DNA of 64,000 nt from Candidatus Mailhella excrementigallinarum (GTDB lineage: Bacteria; Desulfobacterota; Desulfovibrionia; Desulfovibrionales; Desulfovibrionaceae): positions 143,143 through 207,142 of the forward strand of contig CALUUZ010000004.1 in the NCBI GenBank assembly GCA_944324075.1, written 5' to 3'. Position numbers and translations under genes: made by a program. Positions 17,030 through 27,944 of this stretch are shown one piece after another. The notes below the pieces were generated by a model. It was given only the letters and a program-made list of their open reading frames with translations, made no database searches and was not told the DNA's origin. Position 1 is the stretch's first letter; each line of letters opens with the position of its first letter.

Positions 17030-17743
17030 CTATCCTCGACAATCGATATCCTTGCGGCAGGGCAGTTCGAGCTTTCCTCGCTCGACGCCCGACGGCATGC
17101 GATCCAGGCGGTAGAGGGCCAGCAGCATCCCCATTGCGCCCAGCGCCAGAAACACCGGCCCGAACAGCCAGAGAACCAGAGGCACCAGAAAATAAAACGC
17201 CCGCATGCCAAGATGAAACTGCCGGGCAGCCTGCTCAAGGCAGGCGGCGGAGACGTGTATTCTGCGCTCTTCCTCGCCGGGGGCGGAACAGGTCCCGATC
17301 ATGAAGCCTGCATGACCGTACAGACGAATGGAAGAGGCAAAGCAGAAAAAGGCGAAAAACAGAACCAGCAGCAGAGCCAGTACCTTGAACACCAGCAGAT
17401 CCGGAGACGGGGTTCCGAATATGTGCAGCAGCCGCCATGCCCCCGTCCTGTCGCCCGCCGATGCCGCCAGTGAAAGCACTCCCAGCGCCAGTACGGAAGA
17501 GGTGGACGCCATGAATGACGCCACCATGGTTGAGTTGCGCAGCGTCTGTACACCCAGGATGCCGTCTCTGCCGCGTACCACGCTCGCCACCCAGTCCTTC
17601 CGGGCGGCGCTGGCTACGCCCTGTACAGTGCGCAGAGGACAGAGTTTCCGCCTGCGAGCGATGAACAGGTGATACAACAGGGCTATCCCCCCGGCGAAAA
17701 AAAGCGCTGCGGCGTCAGGCAGGCAGGCAGCGGACAGTTCCAT
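17030..17743 (-). CDS. DUF599-family membrane protein
   Basis: 237 residues with about four membrane helices; the segments LYHLFIARRRK, RKDWVASVVRGRDGILGVQTLRNSTMVASFMAST and the paired helices after residue 120 are typical of DUF599 proteins, whose function is unknown. The ATG at 17743 overlaps the stop codon of fliI (TGATG), so it is translationally coupled to the export ATPase, in the place where fliJ normally sits. This could be chance gene order or a membrane partner; the sequence gives no flagellar motif. Confidence 0.75.
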   Translation of the reverse strand: MELSAACLPDAAALFFAGGIALLYHLFIARRRKLCPLRTVQGVASAARKDWVASVVRGRDGILGVQTLRNSTMVASFMASTSSVLALGVLSLAASAGDRTGAWRLLHIFGTPSPDLLVFKVLALLLVLFFAFFCFASSIRLYGHAGFMIGTCSAPGEEERRIHVSAACLEQAARQFHLGMRAFYFLVPLVLWLFGPVFLALGAMGMLLALYRLDRMPSGVERGKLELPCRKDIDCRG

Positions 17744-19065
17744 CAGCCTTTTGCCCGCGCGGCCAGATTGAGCAGTCCGGTTATGGAATCCGCAAGAGTG
17801 GATCTGTCTGCCACATCCTGACACAGATACTCGTTTATCGGCTCACGCATGCGGATGGCCGCATCAATTTCATGATTGGAGCCCTGCGCATAGGCGCCGA
17901 TATTAATCATGTCCTCTGCCGACTTGTAACTGGCCATGAGGGATGTGATCACCCGCCCGGCTTCCACCACGCTCTTCTCGCAGATGTCATTGCGCAGGCG
18001 GCTGATGGAACGGAGCACGTCAATGGCCGGAAAATGTCCCTGGTCGGCAAGCTGCCGGGTCAGCACGATATGACCGTCCAGAATTGAACGCACCGCATCG
18101 GCTATGGGTTCGTTGAAGTCATCCCCATCCACCAGTACGGTATAGATGCCTGTAATGCTGCCCTTTTCCACTTTGCCTGCCCGTTCCAGCAGACGGGGAA
18201 GCTGGGCGAATACCGACGGCGTGTACCCCTTGGTGGTGGGGGGTTCGCCCGTGGCAAGCCCTACCTCACGCGATGCCATGGCAAAACGCGTCACGGAATC
18301 CATCATGAGCAGAACATCCTTGCCCTGATCCCGGAAATACTCCGCCACAGCCGTAGCCGCATAGGCCGCACGCATGCGCACCAGAGAGGACTGATCCGAA
18401 GTGCCCACGATGACCACGGAACGGGCCATGCCTTCCGGCCCCAGGTCCTTTTCCATGAACTCCAGAACTTCACGGCCGCGTTCGCCGATCAGCCCCATGA
18501 CATTGACGTCTGCCTCCGTATAACGGGCCATCATGCCCATGAGCGTGGATTTGCCCACCCCCGAACCGGCCATGATGCCCACGCGTTGCCCCTTGCCCAG
18601 GGTCAGCAGGCCATTTACAGCGCGGACTCCCACATCCAGCATTTCGGCAATGCGCGGCCTTTCCAGCGGCGCGGGAGGCTTGGCGTACAGCGGAACCATG
18701 TCTTCCGGCGTAATGGGTTCCCTGCGGTCCAGCGGCTTGCCGAAAGCGTCAAATACCCGCCCCAGCAGGCCCGGCCCCACCGGAAACACCGGAGGCAGGC
18801 TGGAATTGCGGATCAGGCTGCCCGGGCGCACTCCACGCATTTCCCCGTAGGGCATGAACAGGATATTCCCGTCCCGGAAACCGACTACTTCCGCCGCCAC
18901 GGGCTCTCCGCCGTCATCGGGCAGAATATGACACACCGCACCGAGAGACGCGCTGATGCCCGAGGCTTCGGCCACCAGCCCCACCACTTTGTTGACCTTG
19001 CCGAAGGACTGCATGGGCTGGGCCGAGTGCAGCAGTTCCAGACAGGTACGCGGATCAAAGCCCAT
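17743..19065 (-). CDS. fliI: Flagellar type III export ATPase FliI
   Basis: 440 residues, normal for FliI, a hexameric ATPase that unfolds and feeds substrates to the FlhA/FlhB export gate. It has a Walker A GSGVGKSTLM near residue 165, a Walker B VLLMMDSVTRFA, and the IGERGREVLEF and GEPPTTKGYTPSVFAQLPRLLERAG blocks specific to flagellar/type III ATPases. The ATG at 19065 (GGGGAAGATT upstream) is preferred over an upstream TTG. FliH, its regulator, is encoded just upstream but separated by a 401-bp insert. No fliJ follows; a DUF599 gene does. Confidence 0.96.
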   Translation of the reverse strand: MGFDPRTCLELLHSAQPMQSFGKVNKVVGLVAEASGISASLGAVCHILPDDGGEPVAAEVVGFRDGNILFMPYGEMRGVRPGSLIRNSSLPPVFPVGPGLLGRVFDAFGKPLDRREPITPEDMVPLYAKPPAPLERPRIAEMLDVGVRAVNGLLTLGKGQRVGIMAGSGVGKSTLMGMMARYTEADVNVMGLIGERGREVLEFMEKDLGPEGMARSVVIVGTSDQSSLVRMRAAYAATAVAEYFRDQGKDVLLMMDSVTRFAMASREVGLATGEPPTTKGYTPSVFAQLPRLLERAGKVEKGSITGIYTVLVDGDDFNEPIADAVRSILDGHIVLTRQLADQGHFPAIDVLRSISRLRNDICEKSVVEAGRVITSLMASYKSAEDMINIGAYAQGSNHEIDAAIRMREPINEYLCQDVADRSTLADSITGLLNLAARAKG

Positions 19066-19466
19066 AATCTTCCCCAGGCTCAAAGCGCTTCAAGACAGAA
19101 GGCAAATGTTTCAATCTACAGTCGCCCCATCCGCCGACTGACTGAGGCAGCAGACGGACAGGGGGCGTGCGCATTGCCCTTCCCTGAAGGGAGGGGGTAC
19201 GGAAAAGGATTTCATCGGCTTCGCCGTCTTGTCAACTACTCTTTTCCCCCGTGAAGGGGGGAGGTCTCAAACCGCAAAGGAATTTTTGATGAAATTTACG
19301 GCTGCACGGCTCCGCACCCCCGAAATGTGCCCCACCCGACCCCGGCATCCTCCTCCGGCAGAGCCTCTCTCCGGAGCCGTCCCCCGGCGTTGTAACGCCT
19401 GCCGGGCAGAGCCCGAATCCGATCGCAGACATCTGCAATCATGGAATGCGCTGAAGCCGCACGGTG
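19066..19466. repeat. Intergenic insert between fliH and fliI with a recurrent leader element
   Basis: Reading on the plus strand (against the genes), 19198-19295 contains GGAAAAGGATTTCATCGGC-TTCGCCGTCTTGTCAA, a CCCCC-GTGA-GGGGG hairpin, and TCTCAAACCGCAAAGGAATTTTTGATGAAA as leader. The same chain occurs before csoR at 32.0 kb, and its 3' part before the second binding protein at 14.1 kb. Here no credible gene follows: the frame from the ATG at 19289 runs antisense into fliH. It splits fliH from fliI, which usually touch. Confidence 0.6.
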
Positions 19467-20954
19467 TCATCCGTTGGAATGCCGCTCTTTTTCCGGGCCG
19501 AACCCCATGTCGGCCAGCAGCTCATCCGCCACGATATCGGGCAGAGGGTGGCCATCGGCCCCCGGATCTCCCAGAAAGGCATCCACCAGTTCGCTTGCCT
19601 CCGTTCCGGCCAGCTCGCCGTGATCAGGCGCACTCTCCGGGGCGACCGGCGGTGATCCTCCCTTGTCCGTTTCCGCCATGCTTCCGGGCACGGCAGAAGA
19701 TGCCGCTTCAGATTCCGGTTCATCACGGACGGAAAGTTCCGGCACGGGAAGCGTCTCCTCCCGCACTTCCTCCGTTGCGGAACCGGAAACGGCGGAAGTC
19801 TCTGCGGGAGTTTCCCCGGACTCCCCGTTGTCGGCGGCGGAAACAGCGGCCTCGGACGAGGCGGCGGGCAAGGCATCTTCTTCCGGTTCCGGACGTTTTT
19901 CCACGGAAGCAACGTCTTCGGAAGAGCTGTCCCGCACGGAGCCTTCCGAAGGCTCCGCGCCTTCTTCCGTCACGTCGACACCCGCGCCGCGCAGGCTGTG
20001 AAGCAGCGTTCGAGTTACCGTTTCCGCCGCGTTGTGATCCGCCTTGCTCTCCGGTATCTCCAGATGCGACAGTACCTCATCCACAGCGGAAAAACGCGCC
20101 GCACGGCTGTTATCCACCAGGGCGGATTCGCTTTCCACCACCAGACTGCCCGGCTCCAGCGACGGGTCCCTGACTGTTTCCCATACGGATACGCGCGAGT
20201 TGACGTGCCGCGCGTCAGACAGAATATCGGCAACAAGATCGGCATCTTCGGGATTGACTCTGACAGAAAAGGAGCGCTTGTCCAGCAGCGCTCTCATGCT
20301 CTGATCAAGCAGGGCTGCCAGCACCTCCGCGCGCTCCGCCCTGATCACAAGCCCCGTCCCCTTCTCCGCCACCTCACGCACCAGCGCGGCCAGATCTTTC
20401 CGCCAGGCTTCAAAGATTGCGCCGCACTGCTCCTGAATGCTGATAAGCACGGCTCCTGTGGCGTTGCCCAGTTCTTCCCGCGCCTGCGCCAGCTCCTCGC
20501 GCGCCTGCGCGCGCCCTTCAGCCAGTCCGGTTTCATGAGCCGTGCTCAGTCTGGTTTCAGCCTGTTGACGGGTACTTTCAGCCTGCCGGAGTTCTTCCGC
20601 CGCCCGTTCACGATCCCGGACGGCCTCGGCGCGTATGCCTTCCGCCTCATGCGCAATCCGCTCCGCCCTCTCTCTGGCTTCGGCTTCCAGCGCTTCCCCG
20701 CGCCTGCGGGCCTGGAGCAGCAGCTCGCGCACGCGGTCAGTAGCCCGCGCGCGCACACGTTCCATATACTCGTTTTCCGTCTGCCGGTTCCACTGCTCAC
20801 GCTGGGCCGCATTGTACAGCTTGCCCAGAGTGGTTTCCCGCTCGCTCTCCGGCCCCATGAAAATAGTGCCGTATACCTTGCCGCCGATAACTTCCCGGCC
20901 TCCGGACGCATTGCCGGGCACGCCGCCGGAATGGTCTTTGCTAGATAAAGGCAT
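19467..20954 (-). CDS. fliH: Flagellar assembly protein FliH with a long acidic C-terminal extension
   Basis: 495 residues, about twice the usual FliH length. Residues 50-175 form a long charged coiled coil (ATDRVRELLLQARRRGEALEAEARERAE), and the C-terminal FliH domain ends near residue 300 (VRVNPEDADLVADIL...VDEVLSHLEI). FliH binds and restrains FliI and docks it at the basal body. Residues about 305-470 are an unstructured Ser/Glu/Ala/Pro-rich acidic tail not found in typical FliH, ending in an ordered-looking stretch (PDIVADELLADMGFGPE). The ATG lies 14 bp inside the end of fliG. Confidence 0.9.
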   Translation of the reverse strand: MPLSSKDHSGGVPGNASGGREVIGGKVYGTIFMGPESERETTLGKLYNAAQREQWNRQTENEYMERVRARATDRVRELLLQARRRGEALEAEARERAERIAHEAEGIRAEAVRDRERAAEELRQAESTRQQAETRLSTAHETGLAEGRAQAREELAQAREELGNATGAVLISIQEQCGAIFEAWRKDLAALVREVAEKGTGLVIRAERAEVLAALLDQSMRALLDKRSFSVRVNPEDADLVADILSDARHVNSRVSVWETVRDPSLEPGSLVVESESALVDNSRAARFSAVDEVLSHLEIPESKADHNAAETVTRTLLHSLRGAGVDVTEEGAEPSEGSVRDSSSEDVASVEKRPEPEEDALPAASSEAAVSAADNGESGETPAETSAVSGSATEEVREETLPVPELSVRDEPESEAASSAVPGSMAETDKGGSPPVAPESAPDHGELAGTEASELVDAFLGDPGADGHPLPDIVADELLADMGFGPEKERHSNG

Positions 20955-21939
20955 CGCCGCCGCCTCCGCGGTTGATCACAATTTTGTTCGCGCCCTCGAG
21001 TCTGCGCACAATCTTGACAATATTCTGCTGCGCGCCTTCCACCTCGGACAGGCGGGCCGGACCCATATATTCCAGTTCCTCGCGGATCATGTTGCCCGCG
21101 CGCTCGGACATGTTCTTGAAGAAGCGTTCCTTCAGCTCATCGGACGCGCCGCGCAGAGCCAGAGTGAGGTCGTCGTTGTTGACCTCCTTGAGCAGCTCGC
21201 GCATGCCGCGGTCATCAAGCAGCTTGCAGTCTTCAAACACAAACATGAGGTTGCGGATGTCCTCGGCCATCTGGGAAGATTCCTCCTCGATCTCCGAAAG
21301 CACTTCCTCTTCCGTGGCGCGATCCACATTGTTGAGAATTTCCGCCACGCTCTGCACGCCGCCGACTTTCTTGCCTTCCTTTCCGCCCATGGCGATGAGC
21401 TGACTCTGAAGCACACGGTCCACTTCCATCAGCATATCCTCCGGCACGGACTCCAGCTTGGCCAGACGCATCAGAACTTCCGCCCGAACTCCGGCGGGCA
21501 GCATGGACAGCATGGTGGCGGCCTGATCCGGCTTGAGATGGCCGAGGATAAGCGCCAGCGTCTGGGGATGTTCGCTGCGCAGCAACTGAGCCAGCATCCT
21601 GGGACTCACTCTCTCCAGTTCCCGGAAAGGCACCGGTCCGGTTTCAAGCTCAAGGGAATCCATGACGTATTTGGCGGTTTCCCCGTCCAGGTTGGCCATA
21701 AGCAGACGCTTGGCGGCGTCTTCTCCTCCGGATACCACATCCATGCCCGTGACGAGCGACTGATGGAACTCGCGCAGAACAGCCTCGACCTCCTCACGGG
21801 GCACGGGGGGCAAATCCACAATGGCCTTGGAAATGGCGGTAATTTCCTGACGGTCCATGCGCTTGAACACGTCCGCCGTGAACTTGTCGCCCAGGGCGAG
21901 CAGAAGAACCGCTATTTTCTGAGAGCCTTTGAGATCCAT
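20941..21939 (-). CDS. fliG: Flagellar motor switch protein FliG
   Basis: 332 residues, the standard length. FliG forms the rotor ring that contacts the stator. The EHPQT motif (LLRSEHPQTLALILGHLKPDQAA) that binds FliM lies mid-protein, and the charged torque helix near the end (DDLTLALRGASDELKERFFKNMSERA) is intact. ATG at 21939 has AAGGAG 8 bp upstream; a GTG at 21948 overlaps that site and is less likely. A sigma-54 promoter is 150 bp upstream. fliF, which normally precedes fliG, is absent; purQ is there instead. Confidence 0.97.
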   Translation of the reverse strand: MDLKGSQKIAVLLLALGDKFTADVFKRMDRQEITAISKAIVDLPPVPREEVEAVLREFHQSLVTGMDVVSGGEDAAKRLLMANLDGETAKYVMDSLELETGPVPFRELERVSPRMLAQLLRSEHPQTLALILGHLKPDQAATMLSMLPAGVRAEVLMRLAKLESVPEDMLMEVDRVLQSQLIAMGGKEGKKVGGVQSVAEILNNVDRATEEEVLSEIEEESSQMAEDIRNLMFVFEDCKLLDDRGMRELLKEVNNDDLTLALRGASDELKERFFKNMSERAGNMIREELEYMGPARLSEVEGAQQNIVKIVRRLEGANKIVINRGGGGDAFI

Positions 21940-22087
21940 GCCTGTCACTCCTTAAACTGCATTTCCCGGCGTGGATTTTGCCGGCCGTACCGGGCACGGC
22001 GCTGATTGCACGTTCAATCCGTTTTCCACGCGACTCATCGTCAAATTTTCGACGAAAACGCCGCGTATGTTGCCACGGCAAAATATA

Positions 22088-22104
22088 TGCAAATTACTTG
22101 CCAA
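22088..22104 (-). promoter_or_regulatory. Sigma-54 (-24/-12) promoter for fliG-fliH-fliI
   Basis: On the minus strand the sequence TTGGCAAG-TAAT-TTGCA has GG and GC separated by exactly 10 bp and matches the consensus TGGCACG-N4-TTGCA at nearly every key base. The start would be near 22077, giving a leader of about 140 nt before fliG. RpoN control of class II flagellar operons is established in many bacteria. Confidence 0.7.
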
Positions 22105-22232
22105 AGGCAAAAAAACAAACGAAGCCACTGCGCGTTTCCGCATGCTCCCCTGCCTGCGTCAAAAATTGTCCGGCCGCTCGCCTCATGCTTGCGGCCGGAC
22201 AGCCCCATCATTTCCTCTTCTCCCGCGACGTT

Positions 22233-23036
22233 TCAGCGCAGGTAACGGACGGCGTTCTCAAACAGCGCGGTTCCGGGAAGTTCATATTCGCCGCGGCTCC
22301 AGCGGGGGGCATTGGTCGCGTGGTTGAAAGCCTCGGGGTGCGGCATGAGACCCAGCACATGACCGGAAGGGTCCGTCAACCCTGCGACAGCTCTGGGAGA
22401 ACCGTTGGGATTGGCCGGATACTCCATGGTCGGACGGCCGCTTTGCGGATCGGCATAGGACAGCGTCACCAGATTGCCGGCCTCCAGACGATCCAGCGTG
22501 GCATCATCCGGCACGACCAGCCGTCCCTCTCCATGACGCACCGGCATCATCAGATGATTGAGGCCCCTGGTGAATACGCAGGGACTCAGCGGATTCACCG
22601 CAAGACGCACCCAGCGATCCTCATAGCGGGCCGATGCATTATGGGTAAGTGAAACCTGGCGCTCAAAACGCTTTCCATCCAGCGCGGGCAGAAGCCCCAG
22701 CTTGACCATGAGCTGAAACCCGTTGCAGATGCCGAGCATGAGCTTGCCGTCATCAAGAAACCGGCTCAGATGATCCAGCAGGGGCACGCCGGCCTTGTCC
22801 GCAAGATGCAGCCAGCGCTGCGCCGCGGCCTGGGCGGCTCCCAGATCGTCGCCGTCAAGGAAGCCTCCGGGAAATACCAGCATATGATAGTCCTCAAGCC
22901 GGGCTTCACCCTCCACAATATCGGAAAAATGCACGATGTCGGCGCGATCCGCGCCCGCGAGCAGCGCCGCATGGGCGCTTTCCGCATGGGAGTTGGTTCC
23001 ATAGCCGGTGAGCACCAGAACATTGACCTTGGCCAT
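22233..23036 (-). CDS. purQ: Phosphoribosylformylglycinamidine synthase glutaminase subunit PurQ
   Basis: 267 residues; a class I glutamine amidotransferase that supplies ammonia for the fourth step of purine synthesis. It has the nucleophile elbow LGICNGFQLMVKLGLLP and the late catalytic His/Glu (LMPHPEAFNHATNAPRW). The start TGYGTNSHAESAHAALLAGAD is the PurQ type. The ATG at 23036 follows CGGAGTGCATA; the frame is open 26 codons upstream with no ribosome site. The synthetase subunit (PurL) is not in the window. A good sigma-70 promoter lies upstream. Confidence 0.93.
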   Translation of the reverse strand: MAKVNVLVLTGYGTNSHAESAHAALLAGADRADIVHFSDIVEGEARLEDYHMLVFPGGFLDGDDLGAAQAAAQRWLHLADKAGVPLLDHLSRFLDDGKLMLGICNGFQLMVKLGLLPALDGKRFERQVSLTHNASARYEDRWVRLAVNPLSPCVFTRGLNHLMMPVRHGEGRLVVPDDATLDRLEAGNLVTLSYADPQSGRPTMEYPANPNGSPRAVAGLTDPSGHVLGLMPHPEAFNHATNAPRWSRGEYELPGTALFENAVRYLR

Positions 23037-23174
23037 TATGCACTCCGAAGAGGTTGATGGGGTCCGCGTCCGCCGGAAAACTCGCCGGAACGCCGCTCCC
23101 CGTTGCGGAAACAATGCCTTCCGCTCAGGTTTGACCGGATACGGACGTCCCCCTTTCTTTTATAAGGGGGATAA

Positions 23175-23204
23175 AGTATAGTGAACAAAGGCATAACGCG
23201 TCAA
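23175..23204 (-). promoter_or_regulatory. Sigma-70 promoter for purQ
   Basis: On the minus strand TTGACG (23204-23199), an 18-bp spacer and TATACT (23180-23175). The transcript would start near 23168 with a leader of about 130 nt that opens with a CCCCCTT/AAGGGGG hairpin. I saw no known purine riboswitch core in it. Confidence 0.65.
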
Positions 23205-23304
23205 TGGGGTGTCATCTCCGTCATTTCATGCCATATGTGAAAGATCATTGCGCGTTCGTGCCGGAAAGCACTGCTCCGGAGCGCGGCCGCCGGCTGTTCC
23301 CTGA

Positions 23305-25029
<1,725 letters not shown>

Positions 25030-25230
25030 AGCTTTCCGAACAAAAGCATCTGCCGCCCCCCGGCCCGCCCGCAGGATTCACCGCCCCGCCGGGCCGGGGG
25101 GACATTTCGATGCCGAAACCTGCCCTGCCGCGCCCGTACTTTGACGAAGCTCACTTTCACGGCTATTATAAAAAAAGAAAGTTTCAGCGCCGCCACGCGC
25201 CGGCTCACCCGAACCCCACCAGAGTGTTTC

Positions 25231-26043
25231 ATGCATCAGCTTCCCCTTTATGATGTTCTCTGCCGCAGCCATTTTGTGCTGGCCGGCCCCTGTGCGCTGG
25301 AAGATTTCGGCCTGGCCCTGGATACCGCGCACGGGGTCAGGGCTGCTGCGGAAGCCGCCGGCCTGACCGCTGTATTCAAGAGTTCATGGGACAAGGCAAA
25401 CCGTACTTCCGGTTCAGGCTTCCGCGGCCCGGGCATGCATGCGGGGCTGGAATGGCTGGCCCGCATCAGGGAAGAAACAGGACTGCCCATCGTCACGGAC
25501 ATCCATCTGCCCGAACAGGCGGCTCCTGTTGCCGAAGTGGCGGATATCCTGCAAATTCCCGCATTTCTTTCACGCCAGACGGATCTTCTTCTGGCCGCCG
25601 CCGCCACAGGCCGGATTGTCAATGTCAAAAAGGGGCAATTTCTTGCTCCGTGGGATATGGGTCCGGTAAAAAACAAGATCGAAAGCGCGGGCAACCCGCG
25701 CGTTCTCCTGACCGAAAGGGGCGCGAGCTTCGGTTACAACAACCTCGTGGTGGATTACCGTTCCTTCCCCATCATGCAGGAACTCGGCGTTCCGGTGGTG
25801 TTTGACGCCACGCACTCGGTACAGCTTCCCGGAGGGCTGGGCACTTCCTCGGGCGGCCAGCGGCAGTTTGTGCCCGTGCTGGCCCGTGCGGCGGCGGCAG
25901 CGGGCGTCAACGGCGTATTTCTGGAAACCCACCCCGATCCGGACAAGGCATTGTGCGACGGCCCCAACAGCTGGCCCCTTGCCAGACTGGAAGGCCTGCT
26001 GCGGGATCTTGCAGCCATCTGGAGCATTCCCCATGCCCGCTGA
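25231..26043 (+). CDS. kdsA: 3-deoxy-8-phosphooctulonate synthase (Kdo-8-P synthase)
   Basis: 270 residues. It condenses phosphoenolpyruvate and arabinose 5-phosphate to Kdo-8-phosphate, the first committed step to LPS inner core. Seen motifs: LAGPCALE at the start, [35 protein letters not shown] and [14 protein letters not shown]. The ATG at 25231 is chosen by alignment of the start with the family although its ribosome site is weak. The stop overlaps kdsC by 11 bp. Confidence 0.96.
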   Translation: MHQLPLYDVLCRSHFVLAGPCALEDFGLALDTAHGVRAAAEAAGLTAVFKSSWDKANRTSGSGFRGPGMHAGLEWLARIREETGLPIVTDIHLPEQAAPVAEVADILQIPAFLSRQTDLLLAAAATGRIVNVKKGQFLAPWDMGPVKNKIESAGNPRVLLTERGASFGYNNLVVDYRSFPIMQELGVPVVFDATHSVQLPGGLGTSSGGQRQFVPVLARAAAAAGVNGVFLETHPDPDKALCDGPNSWPLARLEGLLRDLAAIWSIPHAR

Positions 26044-26599
26044 CGCTGTTTCCGCCGGCCTTTCCCCCTCCTCCCCGCTGAAAGAAGCCGCCGCCGTGCG
26101 CATGCTCGTACTCGACGTGGACGGGGTATGTACCGACGGCAAGCTGTATATGGATGGGGACGGACATGCGCTCAAATGCTTTCATGCCCATGACGGCATC
26201 GGCATCAGGCTGGCGCTCGGAGCCGGACTGGACATAGCCGTCATTACCGGACGCGACGATCCCGGCGTGCGCGCCCGCATGACAAGACTCGGCGTCCGGC
26301 ATTACTTTCCGGGTTTTGAGGTCAAAATGCCTGCGCTGCGGCGCCTGTCCCGGGAATGCGGCATTGATTTTTCCCATATGGCCTATCTTGGTGACGATTT
26401 TATCGATCTCGAGCCGATGGAGGCCGTGGGAATGCCCATGGCCGTAGCCAACGCGCGCCCCGAGGCGCTGCGCGCCGCCCGTTACGTCACTGCCCTCAGG
26501 GGAGGGGAAGGCGCTGTGCGCGAGGCTGTGGAATGGCTGCTCCATGCCAGAGGACTGAATGATCTTGCGGCCCTCTGGCGCAAGGGCGTCCAAAGCTGA
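26033..26599 (+). CDS. kdsC: Kdo-8-phosphate phosphatase (HAD family)
   Basis: 188 residues. It removes the phosphate from the KdsA product. The HAD motifs are in order: [11 protein letters not shown] (nucleophile D), [10 protein letters not shown], and [11 protein letters not shown] (metal-binding). The ATG at 26033 overlaps the end of kdsA, a sign of coupling. It is followed directly by lptC. The tetrameric KdsC branch fits the length. Confidence 0.95.
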   Translation: MPADAVSAGLSPSSPLKEAAAVRMLVLDVDGVCTDGKLYMDGDGHALKCFHAHDGIGIRLALGAGLDIAVITGRDDPGVRARMTRLGVRHYFPGFEVKMPALRRLSRECGIDFSHMAYLGDDFIDLEPMEAVGMPMAVANARPEALRAARYVTALRGGEGAVREAVEWLLHARGLNDLAALWRKGVQS

Positions 26600-26625
26600 C
26601 ATTTTTGCCAACGGTAGCATATGCC

Positions 26626-27375
26626 ATGACCAGCCGAATCCGCCTGCTGCTCGCTCCCGCACTGCTCGCCGCCTGCATGGGCGGCGCATATCTCGGCTGG
26701 CAGGCATGGCAGAGCGGGCGGGCGCTGAACGCTCTTTCCGAAGTGGTGCAGTCCATGGATATGGAAGCCATTCTGCGGGGAAAGGTGGATGCCCTCCCCG
26801 GAGGAAAGAAGGAAGGAGGCGACACGGTGGATCTTGCCCTGCGCGGCATCAGTCTCAGCGAGGGCGAAAACGGCTTTGAACTGTGGCGTCTCAGGGCCGC
26901 ATGGGCAACGCTGCGGCAGGAAGCGGACAAGGTGGATTTAAGTTCGCCCCATGTGCAGTACAGGATGGGAGACGGTGAAGCCGCCCCGGATGATCCGGCC
27001 GCGTACCTCGACGTTACGGCTCTCGGCGGACTGATTGAGGAAGGAAATTCGCGCGTGACGCTGCGCGGAGATGTCCGGGCAGTCCATGACGGTAATGTTC
27101 TTACCGGCCCGGAAGCCGTATTTCTCAACAATACGCGGGTGCTGACCTTTCCGGAGGGGGCGGCGCTTGATGGCCCGACGTTGAGCGGCACAGCGAAACT
27201 CCTGCGCTGGAATGTCTCCACCAATATTCTCGAAGGCGATGGAGGCGTCAGTATGCTCTGGACGCCGCGAAGCGGCGAATCCTCCCCCGCCGGGGCTCTC
27301 TCCTCCCCGCAGGACGGCACACGACAAGATTCCGCGGCTGACAGTTCCGCGCACGCAAAGGATCGGACACAGTGA
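26626..27375 (+). CDS. lptC: LPS export protein LptC
   Basis: 249 residues with one N-terminal membrane helix (LLLAPALLAACMGGAYLGW) and a periplasmic beta-jellyroll part (LRGISLSEGENGFELWRLRAAWATL, then VTLRGDVRAVHDGNVLTGPEAVFLNNTRVLTFPEG). LptC is part of the bridge that carries LPS from the LptBFG complex to LptA. The extension after residue 215 is Ser/Asp-rich and probably disordered. The ATG at 26626 is preferred to a TTG at 26605. The stop overlaps the GTG of lptA by 4 bp. Identity rests on fold pattern plus gene order. Confidence 0.85.
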   Translation: MTSRIRLLLAPALLAACMGGAYLGWQAWQSGRALNALSEVVQSMDMEAILRGKVDALPGGKKEGGDTVDLALRGISLSEGENGFELWRLRAAWATLRQEADKVDLSSPHVQYRMGDGEAAPDDPAAYLDVTALGGLIEEGNSRVTLRGDVRAVHDGNVLTGPEAVFLNNTRVLTFPEGAALDGPTLSGTAKLLRWNVSTNILEGDGGVSMLWTPRSGESSPAGALSSPQDGTRQDSAADSSAHAKDRTQ

Positions 27376-27944
27376 AAACATTTCTCGGCTTCTGTTTTCT
27401 TGCCGTCGTCCTGACGGCGATGCTTCCCCCGGCATTTGCGGCCTCTTCACCTCTGGGCGGGAATGATTCGAAATCTCCGATCCGGGTGACGGCGGACAAC
27501 ATGATCTACGAGCCGGACAAGAACACCGTGGTATTTTCCGGCAATGTGGAAGTCGTGCGTGATGACTTCCGCATGTGGTCCGCCAGACTCACCATGTATA
27601 TGAAAGAACGGAAAGACGCGGCCGGAGAGAAAAATGCAGGAAATGCGCAAAACGGCGCATCGGGCGGCCTCGACGCCATGAAAGCCGGAGATCTTGACCG
27701 TATCGTGGCGGAAAAAAACGTGCGTTTCCGGATGGACACGAAATCGGGAACGGCCCAGAAAGCCACATGGCTGGCCGATAAGGAGGAACTGGTTCTGGAA
27801 GGCAATCCCGTGCTGCTGGACGGTCAGAATTCCGTAACCGGCAAACGCATCCGCTATTTCGTCAGGGAAAACCGCAGTCAGGTGGAAGGAGGATCGGGCA
27901 AGCGCGTGGAAGCGGTATTCTCCTCCAACGGGAAGGGCAGGTAA
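27372..27944 (+). CDS. lptA: Periplasmic LPS-bridge protein LptA
   Basis: 190 residues with a signal peptide (cleavage after AAFA or AFAAS, residues 22-25) and an OstA-type domain: PIRVTADNMIYEPDKNTVVFSGNVEVVRDDFRMWSARL. A Gly/Ala/Asn-rich insert (residues 78-100) is longer than in E. coli LptA. LptA oligomers span the periplasm and carry LPS outward. The start is GTG at 27372 overlapping the lptC stop; the next gene, lptB, begins immediately after the stop. Confidence 0.92.
   Translation: MKTFLGFCFLAVVLTAMLPPAFAASSPLGGNDSKSPIRVTADNMIYEPDKNTVVFSGNVEVVRDDFRMWSARLTMYMKERKDAAGEKNAGNAQNGASGGLDAMKAGDLDRIVAEKNVRFRMDTKSGTAQKATWLADKEELVLEGNPVLLDGQNSVTGKRIRYFVRENRSQVEGGSGKRVEAVFSSNGKGR

Noticed and set aside
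19229..20173. 314-codon plus-strand frame beginning at the leader element
   Set aside because: It runs antisense through fliH, is Pro/Arg-rich as expected for a shadow, and matches nothing; only the leader itself is noted.
23037..23168. Purine riboswitch in the purQ leader
   Set aside because: The leader opens with a simple C/G hairpin and lacks the conserved three-way junction of purine riboswitches.
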